Below, piece after piece: positions 52,488 to 61,169 of a stretch of 64,000 nt of DNA. Within the stretch, counting starts at the first letter, position 1. Every line of letters begins with the position of its first letter. Both the position numbers and the translations under genes were made by a program. The DNA comes from Mycolicibacterium confluentis (lineage in GTDB: Bacteria > Actinomycetota > Actinomycetes > Mycobacteriales > Mycobacteriaceae), in assembly GCF_010729895.1 (NCBI RefSeq), contig NZ_AP022612.1, forward strand, positions 1,426,001 through 1,490,000, read 5' to 3'. The notes beneath the pieces were generated by a model. That model was not told the origin of the DNA. It searched no databases and worked only from the letters and a program-made list of their open reading frames with translations.

Positions 52488-53938
52488 TGGCCGCCCGACG
52501 CACCCGACCCCCGCAGCCGCTGGCGCCGCACGGACTGCCGGGACATCTCGTCGAGTTCGTCGAAGCTCTGCGCGGCCAGGGCATCTCGGTCGGCCCGTCG
52601 GAAACCGTCGACGCCGGCCAGGTGATGGCTGCTCTGGGCCTGTCCAACCGCGAAGTGCTGCGGGAGGGCTTGGCCTGTGCGGTGCTGCGCCGGTCCGACC
52701 ACCGCGACACCTACGACGCGCTGTTCGACCTGTGGTGGCCGGCCGCGCTGGGCGACCGCACCGTCCTGGATGAGGACTCCGACCCCGAGGCTGACGGCGA
52801 ACCGCAGGGCCTGCCGCCCGAGGATGTCGAAGCGATGCGGGCCATGCTGCTGGACCTGCTGTCGGAGAACGAAGACCTGGCCAACATGGACCAGCGTCTG
52901 GCGGCCATGGTCGCCCAGATCGTCGAGCAGTACGGCAAGTACAACTCCAGTCGCGGCCCGTCGTACTCGTCCTATCAGGCGCTCAAGTCGATGGCGTTGG
53001 ACGAACTGGAGGGCAAGCTGCTCGCCGGGCTGTTGGCGCCCTACGGTGACGCGCCCACGCCGACTCAGGAGGAGATCGCCAAGGCGCTTGCCGCGCAGCG
53101 CATCTCGCAGATCCGCAAGATGGTCGAGTCCGAGACCAAGCGGCGCACCGCCGAGCAGTTGGGCCGCGACCACGTGCAGATGTACGGCATCCCGCAGCTG
53201 AGCGAGAACGTCGAGTTCCTGCGGGCCTCAGGTGAGCAGCTGCGTCAGATGCGCAAGACCGTGCAACCGCTGGCGCGCACGCTGGCGACTCGCCTGGCCG
53301 CCAAGCGGCGCCGGCACCGCGCCGGGCAGATCGACCTGCGCAAGACGCTGCGCAAGTCGATGTCGACCGGCGGCGTGCCCATCGACGTCGTGATGGCCAA
53401 GCCGCGGCCCGCGCGTCCCGAACTCGTGGTGCTGTGCGACGTGTCGGGTTCGGTGGCCGGCTTCAGCCACTTCACGCTGCTGCTCGTCAGTGCGCTGCGC
53501 CAACAGTTCTCGCGTGTCCGGGTGTTCGCGTTCATCGACACCACCGACGAGGTCACCCACATGTTCGGCCCGGAAGCCGACCTGGCGGTCGCGGTGCAGC
53601 GCATCACGCGTGAGTCCGAGGTCTACACCCGCGACGGGCACAGCGACTACGGGCATGCCTTCGTGTCGTTCCTGCAGAAGTACCCGAATGTGTTGTCGCC
53701 GCGCAGTTCTCTGCTGGTGCTCGGCGACGGTCGCAACAACTACCGCAATCCCGAAGTCGAACTGCTGACCCGGATGGTCAACGCCAGCAGGCATGCGCAC
53801 TGGCTCAACCCGGAGCCCCGCCACCTGTGGGGCAGCGGGGACTCCGCGGTTCCGCGGTACGCCGACGCGATCACCATGCACGAGTGTCGGTCTGCCCGGC
53901 AGTTGGCGTCGGTGATCGACGGCCTGCTGCCGGTCTAG
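52487..53938 (+). CDS. VWA-domain protein, CoxE-like
   Basis: A 483-residue partner of the MoxR ATPase. The C-terminal von Willebrand A domain has the metal-ion-dependent adhesion motif in LVVLCDVSGSVAGFSHFTLL (near 309-328), with later residues in TDEVTHMF and SDYGHAFVSFL. The N-terminal half is helical and charged, with an acidic segment (DEDSDPEADGEPQ) and a basic segment (LAAKRRRHRAGQID, near 270). The family (with CoxE/YehP relatives) helps MoxR insert metals or assemble client enzymes. It corresponds to Rv2425c. It ends at a long palindromic repeat shared with a distant locus. Confidence 0.88.
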   Translation: MAARRTRPPQPLAPHGLPGHLVEFVEALRGQGISVGPSETVDAGQVMAALGLSNREVLREGLACAVLRRSDHRDTYDALFDLWWPAALGDRTVLDEDSDPEADGEPQGLPPEDVEAMRAMLLDLLSENEDLANMDQRLAAMVAQIVEQYGKYNSSRGPSYSSYQALKSMALDELEGKLLAGLLAPYGDAPTPTQEEIAKALAAQRISQIRKMVESETKRRTAEQLGRDHVQMYGIPQLSENVEFLRASGEQLRQMRKTVQPLARTLATRLAAKRRRHRAGQIDLRKTLRKSMSTGGVPIDVVMAKPRPARPELVVLCDVSGSVAGFSHFTLLLVSALRQQFSRVRVFAFIDTTDEVTHMFGPEADLAVAVQRITRESEVYTRDGHSDYGHAFVSFLQKYPNVLSPRSSLLVLGDGRNNYRNPEVELLTRMVNASRHAHWLNPEPRHLWGSGDSAVPRYADAITMHECRSARQLASVIDGLLPV

Positions 53939-53940
53939 TT

Positions 53941-54012
53941 TCTCCCGCGAGCAGACGCGAAATCGCACTGTTCGAGGGCATTTCGTGCGATTCCGCGTCT
54001 GCTCGCGGGAGA
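53941..54012. repeat. Palindromic intergenic repeat, copy B
   Basis: Arms of 28 bases (53941-53968, 53985-54012) with one mismatch, containing the same GCGAGCAGACGCG-AATCGCAC sequence as 20687-20748, but with a different loop. It begins 2 bases after the VWA stop and ends 11 bases before the stop of the convergent flavoprotein gene. Confidence 0.8.
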
Positions 54013-54023
54013 AGGCTCGGGCG

Positions 54024-55274
54024 TCAGGCGAAGCTGATCGTGACGTCGCCGCCCGTCGGGTCGGCTTTCGCCACCAGCGACCACGGCGCCCGATAGACCC
54101 GGCCCGGGGCGGCAGGCCACGCTGTGCGTGCGGTGCCGATGATGCGCCCGTCCTGGGCGGCGCGCAGTTTCGGCAGGCGACGGTACTCGTCGACCCACAG
54201 CAGCAGATCGCCACGCGGGGCCACCGCACCGTCGGCGGTGACGAGTTGCGGTGCGACCCAACGGAATGGCGCGGCAGCCCGGACGCGCACGGCGGGGCGC
54301 TCGCGCTGCGCGGGGTCGCGAAGGTATGCGCACACCGAGTCCGCGACATGCCGGCCGTCCAGGGCCGCCCCGTCCGCGGTGTCCACCGGATGCAGCAGGT
54401 TGCCCGCGGCGAACACGCCCGCCCTGCTGGTGGCCAGGCGCGCGTCGACCAGTGGGCCGCGGGTTGCGGCGTCCATCGCCAGGCCGGCGGATCGGGCCAA
54501 CTCGTGGTCGGGGATCCAGTCGCCGGTGAAGACGACGGTGTCGCATTCGACGGTGCGGCGCTCACCGGTGTCGAGGTTCTCGACCACCGCATGGTGCACG
54601 CGGCCCTTGCCGTGCAGTGACACCAGCCGACTGCGGGTCAGCACGGGTCCCTTCAGCATCGCGCGCCCGGGCGCCCGGAACGCCGCGTAGGCTTCGGCCC
54701 GCGGGTAGGGCGTCACCATTCCGACGCAGGCGCACCCGGCCTCGCGCAGGGTCACCACCGCCGACCAGCTGACCAGTTCGGCACCGATGACCAGGGCCCG
54801 CGAGCCGACCTCGGCGTGATGCAGATGCACCAGATTCTGCAGTTGGCCGGTCGTCAGCACGCCCTCGGCGCGGTCGCCGGGGATCATCCGGGCGGACCGT
54901 GGCCGCTCGCGGGCACCGGTGGCCAGGACGACGGCATCAGCCGTCACGGTCTGCACGCCGCTCGGCGAGGTGAGCCGCAGCGTCCGATCGCCGTCCCATC
55001 CGGTGACCATGGTCTCGGTTGCCAACAGCGCACCCGCGTCCTGCGCCATGTCGGTGAGCCGACGGGCGTAGTCGGGTCCTGAGATGAAGCGGTGCAGATC
55101 CCGGATGCCGTAGCCGAGATGGTCACTGTGGCGGGGGATTCCGCCGGTCTGTGCCTCCCGCTCGATCACCAGGACGTCGCCGGGGACCCTGCGGGAGAGT
55201 TCGGTGGCTGCCGTCAGGCCGGCGGGCCCACCGCCGATGACCGCGACGGCCACATTTCTGTCCATCTGTGTCAT
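54024..55274 (-). CDS. NAD(P)/FAD-dependent oxidoreductase (GlpB/HcnB-like)
   Basis: A 416-residue pyridine-nucleotide-disulphide-type flavoprotein. The FAD motif is VAVIGGGPAGLTAATELSRR (near 9-28), with GGIPRHSDHLGYGIRDLHRF (near 44), the second dinucleotide fold near ALVIGAELVSWSAVVTLREA, and a FAD-closing motif VFAAGNLLHPVDTADGAALD (near 287). No redox-active CxxC is visible. It resembles the second subunit of heterodimeric flavin dehydrogenases that work with a BFD/2Fe-2S partner, which is encoded immediately upstream. ATG 55274 shares its A with the upstream stop (TGATG); GTG 55277 is possible. The substrate is unknown; it may take electrons from a phosphorylated polyol. Confidence 0.8.
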   Translation of the reverse strand: MTQMDRNVAVAVIGGGPAGLTAATELSRRVPGDVLVIEREAQTGGIPRHSDHLGYGIRDLHRFISGPDYARRLTDMAQDAGALLATETMVTGWDGDRTLRLTSPSGVQTVTADAVVLATGARERPRSARMIPGDRAEGVLTTGQLQNLVHLHHAEVGSRALVIGAELVSWSAVVTLREAGCACVGMVTPYPRAEAYAAFRAPGRAMLKGPVLTRSRLVSLHGKGRVHHAVVENLDTGERRTVECDTVVFTGDWIPDHELARSAGLAMDAATRGPLVDARLATSRAGVFAAGNLLHPVDTADGAALDGRHVADSVCAYLRDPAQRERPAVRVRAAAPFRWVAPQLVTADGAVAPRGDLLLWVDEYRRLPKLRAAQDGRIIGTARTAWPAAPGRVYRAPWSLVAKADPTGGDVTISFA

Positions 55275-56674
55275 CACTCGTCATCTCCGCCGTTGTCGTT
55301 GGCGGCCAACAGTTCTCGGGTGTGCGCACCGCAGTAGAAGCCCTGGCAGCGTCCATTCATGACTCGGGTGCGTCGCCGCAGTCCGCTGAGATCCGCCGGG
55401 GGAATCGGGGTGGTGAAGGTGTCCCGGATCTCGCCCGCGCTGACCCGCTCGCAGAAGCACACGATGCGGCCGTACTCGGGGTCCGCCGCGATACGTGCCG
55501 CGTCCTGGTAGGGGCGCACACCGGCCTCGCCGAGGTTGGGCACCTGCACCGGGTCGGGCAGATCGGTGCGCTCGGTGACGTCGACTCCCACCTCACCGAG
55601 CAGTCCGACGACATACTCGGCGATCGCCATGCCCGCGGTCAGACCCGTCGAGCGGATCCCGCCGACCAGCAGATAATGCTGGCTCTCGTCGACGTCGATC
55701 AGGTAGTCGTCGCGGTCGATCGCCGCGCGCAGTCCCGCGTAGCTGGCGGTGACCTCCTCCTCGAACAGCGTGGGCATCAGTGCCCGCCCCTTGGTCGTGA
55801 GGAAGTCGAAACCCTCCTCCGATGTGCCGGTGGCGCCACGGTCTTTCAGGTTCTCCGACGTCGGACCCACCATGACGTTGCCGTAGATGGTGGGACTGAC
55901 CAGAACGCCCTTGCCTCGCGAGGACGGCACGGCGAGCACGATGCACGGCACCATCGGGCGAGAAAGCTTGTCGAACACCAGGAGTTCACCGCGCCGGGGC
56001 GTGACGGTGAAGCGGTCGTGGCCGAACGCCTTGTCGAGGTGGTCGGCACCGAGGCCGGCGGCGTTGATCACCCAGCGGCCACGGAGTTCGCCCGCCGAGG
56101 TCGTCAGCGTCGTGCCGTCGGCGTCGGTGTGCACGGCCGTCACGCGGGCGTTGCGGACCAGGCGGGCGCCGCGGCGCACGGCATCGGTGGCCAGTGCCAG
56201 GTTGGTCGACCACGTGCAGATGATGGACTCGTCCGGCACCGTCAGACCCGCCAGCGCGCCGGGACCCAGATCGGGCACCCGCCGGTACACCTCGTCGACG
56301 TCGACGATCTCGCATCGGTGGTAGCCGTTGCGCTCGGCCTTGTCCTTCAGTCCGGGAAGTGCGTCGCGCTCCTCGTCGGTCCAGGCGACCAGCATCGCGC
56401 CGGTGCGTTCAAGTGCGATGCCCGTCTGCTCGGCGTACTCGCCGAGCATCTCGTAGCCGCGGGCCACCAGGCGTGACTCCAATGTGCCTGGGGTGGCATC
56501 GAATCCGGTGTGCAGGATGGCGGTGTTGGCCTTGCTGGTGCCGTCGCCGATGTCCTGGCGGGCTTCGGCCAGGGTCACCGACAGGGACGTGGCCGCCAGT
56601 GCACGCGCGATCGCGGCGCCGACGATTCCACCTCCCACCACGATGACGTCGCTGACATCGTCTGGTGTGCTCAT
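55274..56674 (-). CDS. Glycerol-3-phosphate dehydrogenase-like flavoprotein with BFD [2Fe-2S] domain
   Basis: A 466-residue protein of the DAO/GlpA family. The N-terminal FAD motif is VIVVGGGIVGAAIARALAAT (near 9-28), and the substrate domain contains TAILHTGFDATPGTLESRLV (near 50-69) and PRRGELLVFDK (near 226). The C-terminal BFD-like domain binds an iron-sulphur cluster with cysteines in IVCFCERVSAGEI (near 396) and GRCQGFYCGAHTREL (near 438). It resembles the A subunit of anaerobic glycerol-3-phosphate dehydrogenase. It overlaps the kinase gene (ATGA) and the second flavoprotein gene, so the three work as one unit. It probably oxidises the kinase product; that is inference. Confidence 0.84.
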   Translation of the reverse strand: MSTPDDVSDVIVVGGGIVGAAIARALAATSLSVTLAEARQDIGDGTSKANTAILHTGFDATPGTLESRLVARGYEMLGEYAEQTGIALERTGAMLVAWTDEERDALPGLKDKAERNGYHRCEIVDVDEVYRRVPDLGPGALAGLTVPDESIICTWSTNLALATDAVRRGARLVRNARVTAVHTDADGTTLTTSAGELRGRWVINAAGLGADHLDKAFGHDRFTVTPRRGELLVFDKLSRPMVPCIVLAVPSSRGKGVLVSPTIYGNVMVGPTSENLKDRGATGTSEEGFDFLTTKGRALMPTLFEEEVTASYAGLRAAIDRDDYLIDVDESQHYLLVGGIRSTGLTAGMAIAEYVVGLLGEVGVDVTERTDLPDPVQVPNLGEAGVRPYQDAARIAADPEYGRIVCFCERVSAGEIRDTFTTPIPPADLSGLRRRTRVMNGRCQGFYCGAHTRELLAANDNGGDDE

Positions 56675-58131
56675 CAGGGGTTGTGCTCCGGGTTGTCGTG
56701 GGCTGGCGGGGTGGGGGACTGGGTCGCCGCGGCGCTGTGGGTCCAGCGCGCGAGGTAGTCCTGCGCCTGCGCGTCAGACCACTGGGGTTGATAGGTGTGC
56801 TGCGGGGTCCACGACCCGACCGCCTCGGCGACGCTCAGTGAGTCGTCCAGGGCCAACCGTGCGCACGCCGCGGCGCCCAGGGCAGTGGCGTGCAGTGACG
56901 GGTAGATGTCGACCGGGATGCGGGCCAGATCCGCCTGCGCCTGCATGAGCACCGCCGAGCGGGTCAGCCCGCCGTCGACCCGCAACCGGGTCAGGGGTTG
57001 ACCCATGTCGGCGGTCACCGCGTCGGCCAGCGCGGCGACCTGCGCGGCGATGCCTTCCAACAGCGCGCGCACGAGGTGCTTACGTCCGCTGGACAGCGTC
57101 ATGCCGGTGAACGAGGCGGTGGCCTTCGGGTCCCACCAGGGGGCGGCCAGACCAGCCAGGGCGGGGACACACAGCACGCCGTCGCTGGAGTCGGCGGCGA
57201 CAGCATCCAGTTGCTCGGCGCCCGAGACGAGTCCCAGGTCGATCGCCCAGCGCACGGCCGATGCCGCGGTGTAGACCTGTCCGTCGACGCAGTAGGACCG
57301 CTGCCCGCGCAGGCCCCAGGCCACGGATGTGGTCAGCCCCGCCGAGGAGCGGGTGGCGTGGGAGCCGAGTTGTGCCAGCAGGAACGCGCCCGTGCCGAAC
57401 GTGCATTTGGCCGAGCCCGGCTCGAGGCAGGACTCCGCCAACAGCGCCGCCTGCTGATCGACGATGATTCCGGCGACCGGGAGGCGGCCACCGAAAACCT
57501 CGGTGTGACCGATGATCTGGTCGCAGTCGACGATCTCGGGCAGCTGCTCGCCACCGAACCCGAACAGTTCGAGCAGGTCGTTGTCCCACCGGCCGGAGTC
57601 CAGATCCGTCAGCAGTGACCGGCTCGCGGTCGAGACGTCGGTGACGAACGCGCCGCACAGCTGGTGCAGCAGCCACGTGTCGGAGGTCGTCACCACGCCG
57701 TCGCGGGTCAGGTTGTCCCTGATCCACGTCATCTTCGGGGCCGAGAAGTACGGGTCGAGCACCAGCCCGGTGCGGGCGGCCACCTGTGCGGCCGAATCAG
57801 CCCTTGCGGCGCACAGGGATTCGGCGCGGCGGTCCTGCCAGACGATGGCGGGGGTCAGGGGTTCTCCGGTGTGGCGGTCCCACGCCAGAACGGTCTCGCC
57901 CTGGTTGGCCAGAGCCACCGCGGCCACCGGCACGCCCGCCTCGGCGAGTGCCCGGCGGCCTGCGGTGACGACGGAGTCCAACAGCGCCCTGGGGTCCTGT
58001 TCGACTCCGCCGCCCGGCAGGTAATCCGGCCGCAGGGTGACTTCGGCGACGGCCAACGTCCGTCCGAACTCGTCGGCGACGACGGCCTTCGTACCCGAAG
58101 TGCCCTGATCGATGGCCAGCAGGTAGGTCAT
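56674..58131 (-). CDS. FGGY-family carbohydrate kinase, glycerol kinase-like
   Basis: A 485-residue kinase with the FGGY fold. The N-terminal phosphate-binding motif is LLAIDQGTSGTKAVVADEFG (near 4-23), the family region ANQGETVLAWDRHTGEPL follows, with VWQDRRAESL (near 91), then CTFGTGAFLLAQLGSHA (near 238) and LRVDGGLTRSAVLMQAQADL (near 388-407), a glycerol-kinase-like stretch. Its partner flavoproteins resemble glycerol-3-phosphate dehydrogenase, so a three-carbon polyol or a related compound is a reasonable guess. The annotation 'glycerol kinase' is not safe, since the transporter is of the amino-acid type. It ends in a low-complexity tail (QSPTPPAHDNPEHNP). Confidence 0.84.
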   Translation of the reverse strand: MTYLLAIDQGTSGTKAVVADEFGRTLAVAEVTLRPDYLPGGGVEQDPRALLDSVVTAGRRALAEAGVPVAAVALANQGETVLAWDRHTGEPLTPAIVWQDRRAESLCAARADSAAQVAARTGLVLDPYFSAPKMTWIRDNLTRDGVVTTSDTWLLHQLCGAFVTDVSTASRSLLTDLDSGRWDNDLLELFGFGGEQLPEIVDCDQIIGHTEVFGGRLPVAGIIVDQQAALLAESCLEPGSAKCTFGTGAFLLAQLGSHATRSSAGLTTSVAWGLRGQRSYCVDGQVYTAASAVRWAIDLGLVSGAEQLDAVAADSSDGVLCVPALAGLAAPWWDPKATASFTGMTLSSGRKHLVRALLEGIAAQVAALADAVTADMGQPLTRLRVDGGLTRSAVLMQAQADLARIPVDIYPSLHATALGAAACARLALDDSLSVAEAVGSWTPQHTYQPQWSDAQAQDYLARWTHSAAATQSPTPPAHDNPEHNP

Positions 58132-58132
58132 G

Positions 58133-59632
58133 TCAGCCTTTTTCCGCCTCGGCGTCGAGCTCGGCGTCGATCGAGCTCATCGTCGGCATCGACAGGCCGT
58201 GTCGGCCGCGCGTCGCCATCAGATACCCAAGGTAGGCGGCGCCGATCGCAACCATCACCAGGACATAGGCCCAGGCCTCCTTGAAGCTGGAGTCACGGAA
58301 CAGAGCCAGCTCGAACACCAGCCACACCAGTGCGATCACCAGGATCGGCATCTCCCAGACACCGAGGTCGAACTTCCCGTTCTGCGGCAACGACTTCCGC
58401 TTGACCAGGTAGAGCACCACCGCCGCGGCGTACATCACCGCGGGCAGCAGCGTGGCGGCCCCGAAGAGGGTGAACAGCGCGGTTTCCGACTGCGAGAACA
58501 CGGCCAGGATCAGCTGGGCCAGAACGAAGTACAGCACCGCGGCCTTGAGCGGGGTGTGGAACTTCGGCGAGATCTGGTTCCACAGCTGCCAACCGGGGAA
58601 GCGCTCGTCGCGCGACATCGCCCAGGTCACGCGGACACCGGTGATCATGATGACCAGGCCGCACGCGAAGATCGCCAGCACCACCATGATGAGCAGCAGT
58701 GTCGCCACCGCCGAGCCGAGGGTGTTCTCGATGACGTCGGCGATCGGGGTGCCGGATTCGGCCAGCGCGACCGGGTCCCCGGCGGCCAACGTCACCGCGA
58801 GCAGGAACAGGAAGCCCAGTACACCGGAGGCGAACACGGCCTGCACCATGGCCCGGGGCACGACGCGCTCGGGGTCGTGGGTCTCCTCGGCCAGGTTGGC
58901 CGCGGACTCGAAGCCGACGATGGTGAACGCGCCGAGCAGGAAGCCCATCATCCACGGGCCCGCCGAGGTCCAATCGCCGAAGCTCCAGAAACCCTCGGCG
59001 GCCACCGCGCCCCTGCTGACCAGGTTGGAGAAGTCCAGGCCGCCGCGGACCGCGGCCACGACGAACAGCAGAGCGGTCAGCGCGACCATGCCGATCAGTT
59101 CGAGGGTGACGAAGCCGTTGTTGACGCGCTCGGCCCACGGGGTGGACAGCGCGACCAGCAGGAACTGCCCCAGCAGCACGAGGGCGGTCACGAACCAGGC
59201 GATCGTGGCCGTGCCCTCGTAGTTGAGCAGCACCGGCAGGATCGTCGAGGCGATCGTGTAGTCGACCGCGACCACGACGACCGCCAGGAACGTGAACGAG
59301 ATCCAGCCGATGATCCAGCCCAGCACGGGGTTGGCCAGGCGCGACATCCACTGGTAGTGGTAGCCGGTCACCGGCATCCGGGAGGCCAGCGCGCCGAGCA
59401 CGAAGGCCACCGCCAACTGGCCGACGACGGCGATGGGCCAGGTCCAGATGCCCACGGGGCCGGACGAATTCAGCACCGAGCCATACGTCGTGAAGATGCC
59501 CGTCGCGATCGACACGAAGGCGAAGGCCACCGCGAAGGACGCGAACTTGCCGGTGTGTCTCTCCAGGGACTGCGAATAGCCGAACTGTGCGAGTTCGGCG
59601 GCGTCCCGGGCGTCCGAATCAGAACCTGCCAT
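58133..59632 (-). CDS. APC-superfamily amino acid/amine permease
   Basis: A 499-residue transporter with 12 predicted membrane helices, opening with a polar 40-residue N terminus (SLERHTGKFASFAVAFAFVS begins the first helix) and the family loop SSGPVGIWTWPIAVVGQLAV. It contains the characteristic FTIVGFESAANLAEETHDPE (near 240-259), typical of amino acid and amine permeases of the GABA/ethanolamine/choline branch. ATG 59632 is preceded by GGAGGA. It is the first gene of the kinase operon, and an operator-like sequence lies 14-25 bases upstream. The substrate is probably an amino- or hydroxy-compound that is then phosphorylated by the FGGY kinase. Confidence 0.88.
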   Translation of the reverse strand: MAGSDSDARDAAELAQFGYSQSLERHTGKFASFAVAFAFVSIATGIFTTYGSVLNSSGPVGIWTWPIAVVGQLAVAFVLGALASRMPVTGYHYQWMSRLANPVLGWIIGWISFTFLAVVVVAVDYTIASTILPVLLNYEGTATIAWFVTALVLLGQFLLVALSTPWAERVNNGFVTLELIGMVALTALLFVVAAVRGGLDFSNLVSRGAVAAEGFWSFGDWTSAGPWMMGFLLGAFTIVGFESAANLAEETHDPERVVPRAMVQAVFASGVLGFLFLLAVTLAAGDPVALAESGTPIADVIENTLGSAVATLLLIMVVLAIFACGLVIMITGVRVTWAMSRDERFPGWQLWNQISPKFHTPLKAAVLYFVLAQLILAVFSQSETALFTLFGAATLLPAVMYAAAVVLYLVKRKSLPQNGKFDLGVWEMPILVIALVWLVFELALFRDSSFKEAWAYVLVMVAIGAAYLGYLMATRGRHGLSMPTMSSIDAELDAEAEKG

Positions 59633-59645
59633 GCTTCCTCCGTGG

Positions 59646-59657
59646 TGGTATAGACCA
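59646..59657. promoter_or_regulatory. GntR/HutC-type operator, permease side
   Basis: TGGTATAGACCA, near-palindromic (TGGT-N4-ACCA) and like the DasR-type TGGTCTAGACCA. It is 14 bases before the permease ATG. A second palindrome CTGGTTGAACCAG follows at 59659-59671. Confidence 0.6.
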
Positions 59658-59739
59658 TCTGGTTGAACCAGAGTATGGGGAGCGGCACGGATCGCGTCAA
59701 CCCCTGCAACGCAGTTTTTACCTTTGCGCAGGTGCGTGG

Positions 59740-59751
59740 TGGTATAGACCA
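59740..59751. promoter_or_regulatory. GntR/HutC-type operator, regulator side
   Basis: An identical TGGTATAGACCA with the same left flank CGTGG. It overlaps the expected -35 region of the regulator promoter (-10 box at 59773-59778), so the regulator probably represses itself. Confidence 0.6.
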
Positions 59752-59772
59752 AGTGGTCGCTGGGCGACGAGC

Positions 59773-59778
59773 TACCCT
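59773..59778 (+). promoter_or_regulatory. -10 box (TACCCT) of the GntR gene
   Basis: TANNNT ending 6 bases before ATG 59785, implying leaderless transcription. Confidence 0.5.
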
Positions 59779-59784
59779 CATGGC

Positions 59785-60510
59785 ATGGCGACGTCCCAGC
59801 GAAACCACACGTCTCCGCGCTACATCGCAATCGCCGAACTCGTGCGCGAAAGCATCGCGTCACAGCAGCTCGGACCCCATGCCCTGGTGCCCTCGGAGCG
59901 GGAGTTGGCCGAGCAGCACGGCGTCAGCCGGATGACCGCACGGCAGGCCCTGTCCCTGCTGGAGAGTGAGGGCGTGGTCTACCGCAACCCGCCGCGCGGA
60001 ACCTTCGTCGCCGAGCCCCGGGTGCGGTTCCACATCGGCAGCTTCTCCGAAGAGGTGTCCCGCCTGGGTAAGCACCCGGATGCCCGACTGCTGTGGGCCG
60101 AGGAACAGACGCCGACCCCCGCCGTGCGCGGTGCGCTGCACCTGGCCGACGACGCACGCGTCCACGTTTTCCACCGACTGCGCACCGTCGACGACGTGCC
60201 GTTCGCGCTCGAGACCACCTATCTGCCCGCGGATCTCACGCCCGGCATCCTCGACGACCCGGCGCCGGGATCGCTGTGGGCCGTGCTGCGTGAGCGCTTC
60301 GGCATCACTTTGACCCGCTCGACGGCGGTGCTCGAGTCGATCGTGCTCGACGAGCTTTCCAGCACTCAACTCGGCGTGCGGGCCGGGGCGGCGGGCACGC
60401 TGCTCACGCGGCGCACCGAGGATGCCGCGGGGCGGTGCGTCGAGTACGCCCGTGACATCTACCGCGCCGACCGTGCGGCCTTCGAGGTCTCCGAGATCCT
60501 GCGCGACTGA
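59785..60510 (+). CDS. GntR-family regulator, HutC subfamily
   Basis: A 241-residue repressor-type protein. The winged helix spans about 10-75 (YIAIAELVRESIASQQLGPH, then PSERELAEQHGVSRMTARQA and SEGVVYRNPPRGTFVAEPRV), and the C-terminal UTRA effector-binding domain follows (VFHRLRTVDDVPFALETTYL, near 131-150). The HutC/UTRA branch includes regulators that bind sugar phosphates or histidine-degradation products. It is divergent from the permease-kinase operon, and each promoter carries the same TGGTATAGACCA site. The inducer is probably the phosphorylated product of the FGGY kinase or the transported compound. Confidence 0.9.
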   Translation: MATSQRNHTSPRYIAIAELVRESIASQQLGPHALVPSERELAEQHGVSRMTARQALSLLESEGVVYRNPPRGTFVAEPRVRFHIGSFSEEVSRLGKHPDARLLWAEEQTPTPAVRGALHLADDARVHVFHRLRTVDDVPFALETTYLPADLTPGILDDPAPGSLWAVLRERFGITLTRSTAVLESIVLDELSSTQLGVRAGAAGTLLTRRTEDAAGRCVEYARDIYRADRAAFEVSEILRD

Positions 60511-60523
60511 GCGCTGCGGAGCC

Positions 60524-61084
60524 CTACCCCGACTGGTACACCGACGGCTGCTGCCATCCCGGTCCGGTGAAGCACGCGTCGGCACCGTAAAGGGCGGCGC
60601 ACTCCACAGGATCCGCTGGCAGTGACGGCGGTGCCGGTGTCGGCGGATCCAGCCGGAACGTCATGGGAGCGGCCCCCCTTGCGGTGTCCGGGATCCAGTA
60701 ATTGACGGTCAGGCGGGCGTTCTGCGGAAGGGCGGCGTCCGTTGGGACCACCGCTTTCCACTCGCCGTCTTTCAGCGTCGCCTCGGCCACCCAGTCTTTA
60801 CCGCCTGACGGTCGCGGACCGATGGTGACCACCAGACGCTCGACATCCTCGGCGGCCACGCCGGAGATGTTGATGTCCTGACCGCTGGCCCAGATGTCCT
60901 TGACCTGGCCGAAAGGCGACCACTCAATCTGCGCCGGGATGGGCAGGTGACCGTCGTCGTCGCTGCTGAACAGGTTTGTCAACTGCGGGACCGCGGTGAT
61001 CAGTGCTGCACCGATCGCTCCGACCAGTCCGAGTTTTGCCACCAGTACGGTGTTGTCGCGGCCGCCTGCTGCGTGAGCTGTCAT
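60524..61084 (-). CDS. Membrane-anchored protein of unknown function
   Basis: A 186-residue protein with a short cytoplasmic N terminus (MTAHAAGGRDNT), one transmembrane helix (VLVAKLGLVGAIGAALITAV, residues about 13-32) and an extracytoplasmic domain of about 145 residues. The C-terminal portion contains a proline-rich linker (RLDPPTPAPPSLPADP) and two cysteines in ECAALYGADACFTGPG that may form a disulphide bond. The middle (INISGVAAEDVERLVVTIGP) has the look of a beta-sandwich. No family recognised. It is convergent with the GntR gene, 13 bases apart, and divergent from nadD. Confidence 0.7.
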   Translation of the reverse strand: MTAHAAGGRDNTVLVAKLGLVGAIGAALITAVPQLTNLFSSDDDGHLPIPAQIEWSPFGQVKDIWASGQDINISGVAAEDVERLVVTIGPRPSGGKDWVAEATLKDGEWKAVVPTDAALPQNARLTVNYWIPDTARGAAPMTFRLDPPTPAPPSLPADPVECAALYGADACFTGPGWQQPSVYQSG

Positions 61085-61169
61085 CGCCCTACCCCCTCAG
61101 AAGCGTGACTGTTCTTCTAGGTGCCTTTCGGCGCTGTGACATGCGTTGAAAGCTGAGTTCAGCGCGGTG

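Noticed and set aside
56674..58131. Firm naming as glpK
   Set aside because: The FGGY family cannot be split safely by eye and the operon transports an amino-acid-type compound.
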